This document shows, piece by piece, positions 11,673-21,361 of a stretch of 64,000 nt of DNA (positions are counted from its first letter, which is position 1; the number at the start of each line of letters is the position of its first letter). Position numbers and translations under genes: made by a program. The notes beneath the pieces were generated by a model. That model ran no database searches and was not told the origin of the DNA. It was given only the letters and a program-made list of their open reading frames with translations. Where the stretch lies: contig CM055320.2 in the NCBI GenBank assembly GCA_029255685.2, positions 15,457,111 through 15,521,110 of the forward strand. Reading direction: 5' to 3'. The DNA comes from Silene conica. Taxonomy: Eukaryota; Streptophyta; Magnoliopsida; Caryophyllales; Caryophyllaceae.

Positions 11673-14543
11673 CTATCCGCTAAAGATGCGGAAGATATCC
11701 GACCACGGCTTCTGACGGCACGCCGTAGTCTCCACAGTTTTTGCTTCAGTGGCAAAACACATCTTCTTTCCTCCATCGCAAAGCATATGCGACGGTCTCT
11801 CTGCTTGAGCCTGCATCCTCTTCTTTTTCTCCTCTCGATCCACGACGTCTGGATCCTCATCTTCTCCATAGCTTAGGCATCCCATTCCTCCTCTCTGGAT
11901 GATGACTTCCTTCTCCTTGGGTTTCCCCAAACCAATTCCTGCAATAGTCACGATAGAAGTGTCCTCCCTATTGCTCCCAATCTGGGGCGGAGGTGTAAAA
12001 ACAGATACAGGAACAGGTAATAAAGGTGGAGAAGTAGTGATGACCTCATACTTCTTCTCAGAAGTGATAGCATTACATGTGATGGGGGTCATAGCATCCT
12101 TCTTCCTATAGGATAGGCCATAGATGATAGAATGTTTGCCTACCTTGAAGGTTAGAGTTCCAGTGCCTACATCTATAATGGCACCTGCAGTGTGAAGAAA
12201 GGGTCTTCCTAGAATGATGGGTATATGGGCATCCTCTGGGATGTCTAAAACAACAAAGTCTACTGGGAAGAAAAACCTGTCAATACGCACAGGGATGTTT
12301 TCTAACACCCCTACAGGTTCCATTGATGTGCGAGCAGCCATCTGGACCGTCATACTGGTCACTGCAAATTCGGTCATCCCTAGTTTTAAGGCAACGCTTA
12401 GGGGCATGACACTTATACTAGCACCTAAATCGCATAAAGCCTTTTTAACTGGGAAGGTTCCTATATTACAGGGGACAGAAAAACTTCCAGGGTCTTCTAA
12501 TTTATGAGGGGCAATGACATGTGTTAAAAAGCTAGATGACTCTTCAGTGAGAGCCACAGACTCAATCTTTTCTAGAGACCTCTTTCTTGACAAAAGCTGT
12601 CTCATGAATTTTAGATAAGAAGGAACTTGTTGAACTAATTCTAAGAATGGAACTTGAACATTTAATGAACGAATTACATCTTTAAATTTATCAAAAGATA
12701 CCTGTTCCTTCGAAGGCACGAGTCTCTCTGGAAAAGGAGCAGCTGAGAATTCCGTATTTGCAGCCCTTTTTAAAAACCTGGGGGTCTTGTCACCCCTGAA
12801 AAGAAAGTCCCGTAAGTTATTCGGCAATTCTGGACGAAAGGGAACTTCAGATTCTGCTTCGGTGGTCGGTCGACCAGTATCCTCGGTCGGTCGACCAGTC
12901 TCCTGTTCAGCTGATATTTTCGGATCCTGCTCCGCGGTCGGTCGACCAGATTCTTCGGTCGGTCGACCGACTTTGCTGCTACTCGCTTTTTTTTCTTTCT
13001 CAGCCCCCACTTTAGCTCCACTTCGCAGGGTTACGACGTTTAGAGTCTCCTTCTTCTGGTCTGGTTTGGTCGGAAGTTGACCCGGAGCCCTAGTATCATT
13101 CTTGCTCGCAATCTGAGCAATCTGGGACTCCAACATCTTCATCCCTGCCTCTCTAGCCTGCGACTCCTTCTGAACTAACCCAATAAGATTTTGGATAAGA
13201 GCATCTGTGTTGGGTGGTGGATTGGAAGGTGGTTGAGGGTTGAAAGGTGGTCTTTGGAAGTTTTGTTTATGTGGGGGTACATAGGTGGAATTTTGCTGAG
13301 GTTGCATGTGCTGTGGGTTTTGAACATTCTGGCTTGTCCACCTTAGGTTGGGATGGACATTATTATTATTTGGGTCATAGAAATTGTTCCCACGATAATG
13401 CTGAAAAGCGGCACATGTCTCATTAGATGAAGTACAGAACTTTGACACATGCCCTTCTCCACCGCACCTCTCGCAAGCAAAGGGTCCGTCCTGAACGGCG
13501 TTCACCTGGTATATTCCTCCCTTGCTTCCACTCCCTAGATCGAGCTTTCCTGCAGCCTCAAACTTTTCCAACTTGGCCGTTAAGGCCTCAATTGCTGACA
13601 GGTTGTACTCAGATTTTCTCTGATTTCCTCTGGAAGTACCATGCTCAGCGTGGTGCACAGCAACATCTTCTATTAACTTGAGACCCTTAGTCTCTCCTGA
13701 ATTATCTTGGAATCTCCCATTAGCTGCAGCATCTAAGTAGGCCCTGTTGTCATCATAGAGGCCATTGTAGAACTGGTTGCAAAGAAACCATTGTTCGAAT
13801 CCGTGATGTGGTATGGATCGAACAAGTCTCTTGAACCTGTCCCACGCCTCGCTAAAGTCTTCATTGGGACCTTGCTTGAAATTGGTGATCTGCGCTCTTA
13901 AAGCATTTGTCTTTGATGCAGAGTAATATTTTCTGTAGAAAGCTAGGGCTAAGGTGTTCCAATCTGTAACTCCCGCAGCAGTGCGGTCAAGGTCTCTGTA
14001 CCATTCTCTCGCAGAGTCCCTAAGGGAGAAGATAAACATGGTCTGTTTAATCTGGTCCTGCGTCACTCCTTCTGGGGGTGCTATAGAGCATATGTAATCT
14101 GTGAAGATTTCAATATGCTTAGCAGCATCCTCATTGGCCGAGCCTCCAAATTGGTTTCTTTCAACCATAGTAATATAGGCAGGCTTGGCCTCGAATGGCT
14201 TCCCAGTACCTGCAGGTAAAGTGAACCCTTTGTATAGGTCCTTTGCCTGGGGCATAGAGTGACTGGCAATAGTAGCTTCTTCTGCCATATTATCTTCTTC
14301 TTTAGGAAAAACTGGAAAGTGGGTAAAAGGTGGTGTTTTTGGTGAAAGCGGATTGATGGGTGAATTTGGTTGCGAAGGTGGTGTTTTTGGTGAAGATGGT
14401 GGTAACTCGAAAAGGTCTTCTTGAAATAAGGAAGATGGTGAACCTCCTTCCTGATTTGCTAGAAGTTGCTTTCTTCTTTCCCTAAGAGTCCTCTCAATTT
14501 CGAGATCAAGTGGTAGGAGTTCTCCTTGAACTGACCTGCGCAT
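11673..14543 (-). CDS. Gag-protease polyprotein of Athila-type retrotransposon
   Basis: An uninterrupted 956-residue ORF starting at an ATG about 120 nt inside the primer site. The proline-rich N-terminus is followed by a retrotransposon gag domain (about residues 120-290; SLRDSAREWYRDL, SEAWDRFKRLV). Next is a CX2CX4HX4C zinc knuckle near 356-369 (CERCGGEGHVSKFC), then a Gln/Asn/Pro-rich linker. Last is an aspartic protease near 690-800, with the active-site loop CDLGASISVMP and the flap-side motif IILGRPFL. The catalytic triad reads DLGA where most retropepsins have DSG/DTG; plant Athila/Tat-type gag-proteases often have this form. Residues about 525-560 hold four GRPT units from the paired-palindrome cassettes. 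The protein would form the virus-like particle and cleave itself. No pol follows. Confidence 0.9.
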   Translation of the reverse strand: MRRSVQGELLPLDLEIERTLRERRKQLLANQEGGSPSSLFQEDLFELPPSSPKTPPSQPNSPINPLSPKTPPFTHFPVFPKEEDNMAEEATIASHSMPQAKDLYKGFTLPAGTGKPFEAKPAYITMVERNQFGGSANEDAAKHIEIFTDYICSIAPPEGVTQDQIKQTMFIFSLRDSAREWYRDLDRTAAGVTDWNTLALAFYRKYYSASKTNALRAQITNFKQGPNEDFSEAWDRFKRLVRSIPHHGFEQWFLCNQFYNGLYDDNRAYLDAAANGRFQDNSGETKGLKLIEDVAVHHAEHGTSRGNQRKSEYNLSAIEALTAKLEKFEAAGKLDLGSGSKGGIYQVNAVQDGPFACERCGGEGHVSKFCTSSNETCAAFQHYRGNNFYDPNNNNVHPNLRWTSQNVQNPQHMQPQQNSTYVPPHKQNFQRPPFNPQPPSNPPPNTDALIQNLIGLVQKESQAREAGMKMLESQIAQIASKNDTRAPGQLPTKPDQKKETLNVVTLRSGAKVGAEKEKKASSSKVGRPTEESGRPTAEQDPKISAEQETGRPTEDTGRPTTEAESEVPFRPELPNNLRDFLFRGDKTPRFLKRAANTEFSAAPFPERLVPSKEQVSFDKFKDVIRSLNVQVPFLELVQQVPSYLKFMRQLLSRKRSLEKIESVALTEESSSFLTHVIAPHKLEDPGSFSVPCNIGTFPVKKALCDLGASISVMPLSVALKLGMTEFAVTSMTVQMAARTSMEPVGVLENIPVRIDRFFFPVDFVVLDIPEDAHIPIILGRPFLHTAGAIIDVGTGTLTFKVGKHSIIYGLSYRKKDAMTPITCNAITSEKKYEVITTSPPLLPVPVSVFTPPPQIGSNREDTSIVTIAGIGLGKPKEKEVIIQRGGMGCLSYGEDEDPDVVDREEKKKRMQAQAERPSHMLCDGGKKMCFATEAKTVETTACRQKPWSDIFRIFSG
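12864..12968 (-). repeat. Two paired-palindrome cassettes inside the gag coding region
   Basis: GGTCGGTCGACC starts at 12864, 12885, 12936 and 12957, so both pairs are 21 nt apart. Read on the minus strand in the gag frame, each box gives Gly-Arg-Pro-Thr and each pair gives two GRPT units seven residues apart. It is the same cassette as in the non-coding LTRs, here kept in frame. Confidence 0.92.
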
Positions 14544-14642
14544 AAGAGGAAACTACAAGAAAAAGGTGAGAAGGTTTAAGGAACAAAAAGTTCCTTAAAC
14601 AAAGAGAAACAAAAACAAAAAACAATAAACACTGGCGTCACC

Positions 14643-14660
14643 TCCCCGGCAACGGCGCCA
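14643..14660 (-). promoter_or_regulatory. Primer-binding site, tRNA-Asp
   Basis: The plus-strand TCCCCGGCAACGGCGCCA equals the 3' end of plant tRNA-Asp including CCA. In element sense it is TGGCGCCGTTGCCGGGGA, 5 nt inside the 5' LTR. This is the minus-strand primer site typical of Athila elements. Confidence 0.9.
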
Positions 14661-14665
14661 AAATT

Positions 14666-16247
14666 TGATGCCCGTCGTTGAGGGTACCAAAGATAAATTT
14701 ATAATTCCTAACCTTAACAATAGATAGTGAAAGTCAGGGTCGAACCACAAAGAGGTGGGGAATGTTTATTGTTTTAATGTTAATGTTTAAAGGTAACAAA
14801 TTTGGGGGTTGATGGGTTGATTACTATATCTAAAGCAAAAATTAAAATAAAACAAGAATTAAAAGATGAGAATAAAATATAATAAAAGAGGATGCTAGGA
14901 TGTTTGGGTAATAAATAGCTAAGGTAAAATAAATCCTAAGGTCAACATGTATTGCAGTCGCGTGAGGGGGTGTAACATATCTTTTTAGGTCTATGCTACC
15001 TAATAGCTCCTTTCGGCCTATGCTATTAGTTCCTAGGTCTCACAATTATTGGGTGTCAACAATAAGGGTGATTCCTAAATCCCAGGTTACATACCTTTCA
15101 GCCTTGAGTAACCTATCCGTCTTAAGGTGTAAACCAATGCCCTTCCCGTATCTTTCAATCTTGGGTAGGTCATTACTAACATCCTACAAGTCTCCTATTG
15201 GTCTCATTGCAGGATATTATAATTTATAAGAAAAGACGAAATAAGAAAACAGACGCGAGTGGTCGACCGACCGGCTACTCCAGTCGGCCGACCACGGCCT
15301 CGGTCGACCGACCGACTATTCCAGTCGGTCGACCGTGGTCCTGCTACAGGTCGGGTTTTTCGGATTTTATTTACCTATGCATATTATTCCCTACATCCTA
15401 ACATATGAAAATTAGTTATTCATAATTGTTAAGACGAATATAAAATTGGGAATAAACATGAAGAACATAATAATTAATCTAAATATGCAAGATTCAATAG
15501 AGCTTGGGATTCTAACTTAACAATTGTAGTAAAAGCAATAAGAAAAATAATGAAACTAGATCAAAGAAGAATTACCACAATTGGAATTAAGGCAGAACTG
15601 AATAAACTTTGTTGAATGCTTGAGAATTATTGAAAGATTACAAAACTAAAGCTTGAATAAAACTGAATATGATAAAGACTTGATACTAAAGGATTTGATA
15701 GATGAAAGATCTAATAATCCAAGATAGTCGAAGATATCTAACCCTAATCACAAGATTGGCTTATATAGGGTAAAAACTAAGAGTTTCCTTAAAATTCTAA
15801 TTCTACTTTATTTCCGAAAAGAAATCGTATGGGCTTTAATCTGGTCGGCCGACCCGTATAACTGGTCGGTCGACCACTTCTTGCTGGGCTTCTCTTATTT
15901 CCGGTCCTTTCATGAAAATTGGACTTTATGAAAATCGGGCCTGGTCGGCCGACCCGTTTAGCTGGTCGGTCGACCGCTTCTGCACGGAAGTCTTCGGATT
16001 TCTTCTGTTTTGACTCTTGGTACTTGATTTTTTGACTCCAGTTGACTTTCCATTAATTCTTTAATTAAGTAAAAGACTTGAGGATACGAGTTTGGTGCTA
16101 AATCGTCTCTTTTCCGCATAAATCTGCAAAAGTGCATAAAAATACGAAAGTACACAATTTGTGGGAAATAAAGGCTAAAACATAGTAAATGAGCGACCAA
16201 ATACGTGTAAAAATAGATGTAAAACATCATAAAATAGACACGTATCA
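14666..16247 (-). repeat. 5' LTR of the Athila-type element
   Basis: 1582 bp, the same length as the 3' LTR. The target duplication ATAAA follows at 16248-16252. It should contain the element promoter, but no single TATA box stands out clearly. Confidence 0.92.
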
Positions 16248-16252
16248 ATAAA

Positions 16253-17282
16253 GAAGTCCAATTACTAAGCTAAATCATACATTAAACACAAATACTACAA
16301 ATCGGCATATAAATCAACCTAGGACAAAACTAAACCTAATTTGGCATATAAATACTACAAATTTACCCATAAATCGCGTCAATGAACCCTGATTTTATAC
16401 AATCAATGACTTATGTACAATGACTTACTTGCAAGTTGCAATTGAAATTGAAGATTTTAGTCGAGTTGGGAAAGAGGGAGCAATTGAAATTGAAACCCAG
16501 AAATAATATACATGTTAAGAAAACCCAAAATTTGACCAGCACTTATCGCCTATCCACACAATAAAACAACGTTGAACTGAAGCACTAAGGCATGCTATAA
16601 AGTCTCATATATGATTTTTGGTCCGAAGTAAATGTTGATTACAATCATTCTTTTCTTGTTTTGCTAAAAGATTGATTACACAGTATTGGGGTATTGACAA
16701 CAAGACACCCTAGCCAAATTCTCCGAGCCAAATTATGATTTGGGGAAAGGAGGGGCAGTAAATAGATTTGGTGTTGATTCTGTTGAAGGATTTTTATTAA
16801 TCTGAGGGTTTTATGTGTTTTGATAAGTAAGGGTACTTTAGGTATCTTATTTAAGTTTAACTCATAATCGTAAGTAGATCGGGTGTAATAGATTTTGTGT
16901 GCGGTATCAATGTAAGGTGGTAAATTATAGAATTACCTTGAATTTAAGGTGGTTATTTGTAAAAAGAGACATATAAGAGGGTTATTTGTAAAAGGTAAGA
17001 CATATAAGGAGGTTATTTACAAAAAAACCTTATTTTAAACGTTGTTTTCATATTTGAAGTTTTACTTTTATTGTATCTCATATTTAAAGTATGATTGTTT
17101 TTGTTGATTTGTAACTGTAGATATGAAAAACTTGATCATAGAACATCATGTCATCATGATCGAGGAGGAAGCAAAATCTTGAAGAGTTGAAACCTTACTA
17201 CTTAGCCGAACCATTGCTTCTTTTTGTTTCGCGTATTTGAATAGACATGGACACTTTGATTAAAGATTTTCAATAACAGTGT
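16253..17282. other. Non-coding stretch with inverted dispersed repeat
   Basis: No gene is seen. From about 16820 to 17040 it holds the reverse-orientation copy of the repeat at 2950-3140 (GGTTATTTGTAAAA and GACATATAAGG repeated). The rest is AT-rich. Confidence 0.5.
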
Positions 17283-17519
17283 TTGAACATAGAACAAATA
17301 TTTGAAGAGAAAGAAATAGTTTGTGCGAATTGTTGTGCTTCTATTCCAACTTTAATCCCCATTTATACACCGATATTTGCCTTTCTATTTTCCTAACATA
17401 AGTTCCTTTTCTCAGGAATAATAAATTACAAGGCATACAAACCATTTCACATTCCTAGCCTATCAAAAATATATTTACTTAAATAAGCCATTAAGATAAA
17501 CAATATATTTTCTCCAACA
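17283..17519 (-). repeat. 3' LTR portion of the deleted copia element
   Basis: In element sense the LTR starts TGTTGGAGAAAATATATTG at 17519, directly after a CTTGACGGGGG polypurine tract. About 80 bp of it (17440-17519) recur at 19653-19734. The distal end of the LTR could not be fixed, so the lower coordinate is approximate. Confidence 0.6.
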
Positions 17520-17660
17520 CCCCCGTCAAGTTGGAGAATGGGAGTCGGAAATGCCCAACTTGTCCAACAGTGCACGAAACTGTGGGTGAACTAGAGCTTT
17601 GGTGAGTATGTCGGCAAGCTGCGAGTTAGTATGAACATAACAAGGTAAAACAACACCATT

Positions 17661-18113
17661 TCAAATATGAGTGTGAATGAAATGACAGTCAATCTCGATG
17701 TGTTTCGTACGCTCATGGAAGACAGGATTATTGGCAATATGCATAACACTTTTATTATCACAATGAAGACGGACGGGTTCATGGATGCGAATCCCAATAT
17801 CCTCGAGCAAACATTTCAACCAAAGGATTTCACAAGTGGCCGTAGTCATAGCGCGATATTCGGCTTCAATGGAAGACAAGGAAACCGTGACTTGTTTCTT
17901 TGTTTTCCAAGAAATAGGAGAACCACCTAGACAAACAAAATAGGCGGTAATAGAACGCCTCGTGATAGGACAACTAGCATAGGCCGTATCGCAATATGCT
18001 TCAAGAACGAGATTTGTAGCACTACGGAAGACAATGTCTTGGCCCAGATTACCTTTCAAGTATCGGACGACACATAATGCAGCTTCCCAATGAGTATTCG
18101 TGGGTTTCTGCAT
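17661..18113 (-). pseudogene. Copia RNase H fragment
   Basis: 150 open codons match the copia RNase H domain. WEAALCVVRYLKG links to RT, YCDTAYASCPITRRSITAY carries the first catalytic Asp, SLSSIEAEYRAM the Glu, and LHCDNKSVMHIANNP the second Asp. HERTKHIEIDCHFI is the conserved C-terminal motif. It should be one protein with the RT block upstream, but stops and a shift between 18114 and 18238 separate them. The tail after the His motif is cut short. Confidence 0.85.
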
Positions 18114-18238
18114 GATTGAGCTAATATCTGAACTGAATTAGAGATGTCGGGTCAGGTCAGAGTTAATTAGATCAATTTCCCGACTAGCCGTCGATATCTG
18201 CCATCATCCTCGAGTAGAGCATCATTAGCAAGGGCTAG

Positions 18239-19660
18239 TTAATGCTTTTCATCCATGGGAGTACCAATTGGTTTACAACCAAGAAGACCCGTTTCATTCA
18301 ACAAGTCGAGTGTATATTTGCGTTGGCAAAGAAATAACCCCTTGCGACTGTGAGCTACTTCAAGCCCCAAGAAATACTTTAACATGCCCAAATCTTTCAT
18401 ACAAAAACACGAATTCAAGTATAATTTTAAGGCGAAAATGGCTTTTGAATCATTGCCAGCTACAACAAGATCATCGACATACACAAGTATATGCATCTCC
18501 ACACCATCCTTGCGAAAAGTAAACAAAGAATTATCGGAAGCGCTCATGACAAAACCATAAGAAGATAAAGTTGTAACAAGTTTACCATACCAGCAACACG
18601 GAGCCTGACGGAGACCATACAAAGACTTGTGAAGGCGACACACTTTACCCTCATACCCCTTGCTAAACCCAGGAGGCAGACGCATATACACTTCTACCGT
18701 TAAGTCACCGTGAAGAAAGACATTGTGCACATCCATTTGATATAGTTCCCATTTCTTAATTGTTGCAACAACTAAGAAAGTACGTACCGTTACCATCTTA
18801 ACTGTCGGGGCAAATGTTTCAGTGAAATCAATTCCGGCCTCTTGGTGATTACCGAGAACCACGAGTCGTGCTTTATACCGCTCAATAGAACCATCAGAAT
18901 TGTGTTTAATTTTAAACACCCACATAAAACCAATTGTCGTTTTCGTAACGGGTAAGTCACAAATTGTCCAAGTGTTATTTTGCTCAAGTGCAACAATTTC
19001 TTCGGACATGGTTTTACGCCAACGCTCATCACCCATGGCTTCTTTGAAATTTTTGGGTTCAATGTCATGAGAGAGAGCAGCCAAAAAATGCCGATGTGGT
19101 TGAGAAAAATGATCATATTTTACAAAATGAGTGAGAGGATAAGGATTACCTGAGACGGAATTGGCGGAAGGTGACGGATCCAAGGACGTGTTAATACAAT
19201 CCCAACTCACAAAATCTTTGTGATTCCTGTTTGGTATCTTTTCTCGCTTCCCACGCCCGAGTTCAACCACGGGTTCATCGTGATGAGTTTCTGTTTTTGC
19301 AGCACCCGAGAAGTCACCATCAGTGCCCCGTTCTCTGTCGCTACTGTTAATTCCTGAAGCATCGGGAGTTAATACGCCACTGTTTGTCCGACTGAAATTC
19401 GTAGGACTTACACTCGGTTCTTCATCAGGAACTACCGTGTCACTTCCCTCAGCGAAGCCATCACACGACACACCTCCCATTGGTAGATAATAAGGGAAGA
19501 TATTTTCGACAAATTGAACATCACGAGAATTAAAATAAAGTTCCGTCTCTAATTCAAAAAATTTCCAACCCTTTTTACCAAACAGGTACCCAAGAAAAAT
19601 GCACTTTCGTGTACGACTGTCAAACTTATCTTTTGGTTGCAAATTCTCAAACCATTTCAC
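18239..19660 (-). pseudogene. Copia integrase C-terminus plus reverse transcriptase fragment
   Basis: 473 open codons. The N-terminal 60 residues (SRTRKCIFLGYLFGKKGWK) are the copia integrase C-terminal motif. After a variable linker come the RT blocks: WRKTMSEEIVALEQNNTW, YKARLVVLGNHQ, the catalytic Asp in LYQMDVHNVFLHGDL, YGLRQAPCCWY, and the active site LVYVDDLVVAGND near residue 395. The ATG is an accident of the deletion junction, since integrase begins far upstream in intact elements. With no gag, protease or integrase core it cannot function. Confidence 0.88.
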
Positions 19661-19734
19661 ATTCCTAGCCTATCAAAAATATACTGTAATTACTTAAATA
19701 AGCCATTAAGATAAACAAGATATTTTCTCCAACA

Positions 19735-20690
19735 ATTATATTTTCGTTTTAAGATATAGAAGAGAAGGGGAGAATTGCATAAGGTAGAATTGTATTATCG
19801 ATGTGTGATCTTAATAGTTATACAATATGTTACTTATATAGTAGAACGAGATCACAATGTAAGGAAACTAAATATCCTAAGATTTAACTATCTCATAATA
19901 GCTAATATATTATTCTATATTATGTTAATTAATGAGATATGTCGATACCTCGACAATATCAACATCCCCAAACAAATGGTAATTTGTTAAAATTTCCATG
20001 AGTTTGCACAAAATGAGAAAAAACAAGCTTCATCGAGTTCTCCGTCTTCATTATCAATCTCCGTCTTTAAAAGGTTGGTAATATAAGCTAGGGTAATACT
20101 TGCTAGAAAATTTCATCGAACAAGAACGTTAAATTTTTCGAACTTGTCGACTATCAAATAATTTGCTAGGAACTCTATCAATCCTAAACAAATTTCAGTA
20201 TAACGGAAAATTTTCCGTCAATTTCAATATTTGGAGAATGTTAATTTTTCCGGACTCCAAATTGGTTGCGTAACTCGCCAATCAAATTTGTACCACCTTG
20301 TAAAATTGAAGATTTCAAGTTTAAAAACGGAAGAATTATGATAATTTTTTCATTTGTTTGGGGGTAAGAGGTTATATTTTATTTGATAAAATAAAATGGG
20401 AAAGTCAATTGTAAAGTAATACTACACTTACCGTCAAATCACGACAACTTCTTATTGTCAATTTTTTTTTTGTCTTTTTTGCTAAAAAGATAATAATTTG
20501 AGTAGTTAATAAATAATGGAAAATCCCGTCGGTGAGTGTCTTATAATTTCGCCCATCAACAAGAAAGCGAAAATGGGTTTTTGTGTCCTCAAAAAAGAGG
20601 CTATGATACCATGATATCTCAACCAAAACCTTATTATTTGATATTATGCTAATGAGATATGTCGATTTCTGGACCAGGGGCGAACCCACG
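19735..20690. other. Non-coding stretch
   Basis: No gene is seen. The region is AT-rich, and the phrase AATGAGATATGTCGAT occurs at about 19930 and again at about 20650, so part may be an old duplication. No coding homology was recognised. Confidence 0.45.
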
Positions 20691-20814
20691 TAGTAACAAG
20701 GGGTGGCAACCGCTACCCCAAACTTAAAAAAATTGACTTAGCAGACGTATTTTTGCTATGCCAAATATTGTTGAATAGTAGATAAATAAATAATATCCCA
20801 TCATATGTATAATA

Positions 20815-20900
20815 AAAATCTTGTGGTTCAATGGTAAATGTTTTGGTTTTCAACCTAGTGACCCAGGTTCAAATGCTTGGTCGGGAATAGTAAAATGTGT
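20815..20900 (+). repeat. tRNA-derived SINE-like segment
   Basis: TGGTTCAATGGTAAA resembles a pol III A box, and GGTTCAAATGC, about 30 nt downstream, resembles a B box. Between them GGTTTTCAACC looks like a tRNA-Glu-type anticodon arm. There is no proper acceptor stem, so this is not a tRNA gene. It may be the head of an old SINE; the AT-rich tail after 20890 fits but is not diagnostic. Confidence 0.35.
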
Positions 20901-21039
20901 ATTTTTTAATTGCATTTATTTGTGAAATTAGCGAAACCGTATCATGTACCTGGTAAAACCGTATTGTATTCGGAACTAAAATATTGAAATTTTCGAAATC
21001 GTATTGGGTATAGTTTTGTTCACCCTTATCTTTCTTCAG

Positions 21040-21125
21040 TTAGTCTTGCTTGTGACGGGTCGGATGGAGAGACGGATAATAACACTCACAAAACGAATAG
21101 GGGGACAAGGTACCCTCCGTCTACG
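21040..21125 (-). repeat. MITE-like fragment of the GACGGGT family
   Basis: TCTTGCTTGTGACGGGTC, GAGAGACGGATAATAACACTC and CAAAACGAATAGGGGGACAAGG match the 322-520 repeat in reverse orientation. It lies about 240 nt upstream of the 8-exon gene. Confidence 0.5.
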
Positions 21126-21361
21126 ATGAGAATTTGTGATCTTTATTAGTGTGAACTTTTGGTAGTCATTTGTAAATTTTGAGCCATGGAATGAAAACAA
21201 AGGACACGTCTCGGAATAACTCTTCAACAGTACAATTGTTCTTAAACACAAACTGTTTTGTCCGGGAAAAACAACAACCTTTCATTGTTTGTTAGTTCCA
21301 CAAATATCCAAATAACGTGATTAACGTTTGAATCCCAAAAACCAAAATCGTGTTGATAAAA

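Larger units (their letters stand above)
8105..16247 (-). mobile_element. Complete gag-protease-only Athila-type LTR retrotransposon
   Basis: This is an 8143-bp element in minus orientation. LTRs of equal length (1582 bp, 8105-9686 and 14666-16247) begin TGATACGTGTC and end GGGCATCA in element sense. ATAAA flanks both sides (8100-8104, 16248-16252). A tRNA-Asp primer site adjoins the 5' LTR, and a GGTTTGGGG-type purine tract adjoins the 3' LTR. The only long ORF is a 956-codon gag-protease; there is no reverse transcriptase, RNase H or integrase. Equal LTR lengths and near identity by eye suggest a recent insertion, so pol was probably supplied in trans by a relative. The Athila-type label rests on the primer site and the gag/protease style. 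Confidence 0.88.
17520..19734 (-). mobile_element. Internally deleted Ty1/copia retrotransposon
   Basis: In element sense, about 80 bp of the 5' LTR (19653-19734) run straight into the middle of pol. The whole of gag, protease and most of integrase is missing. Both LTR copies and pol share TGAAATGGTTT at the junction, which suggests deletion by short-homology recombination. RT and RNase H follow but are separated by frame damage, then comes the polypurine tract and the 3' LTR. Confidence 0.8.

Noticed and set aside
12770-13080. Overlapping VGRP/SVDRP-repeat ORFs on both strands
   Set aside because: They are alternative frames of the palindrome cassettes within the gag gene.
8105-16247. A segmental gene duplication explaining the 1.6-kb direct repeat
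   Set aside because: TG..CA ends, primer site, 5-bp target duplication and gag between the copies show that they are LTRs.
20815-20900. A functional tRNA gene
   Set aside because: There is no acceptor stem and the D arm is incomplete, so only a SINE-like relic is supported.
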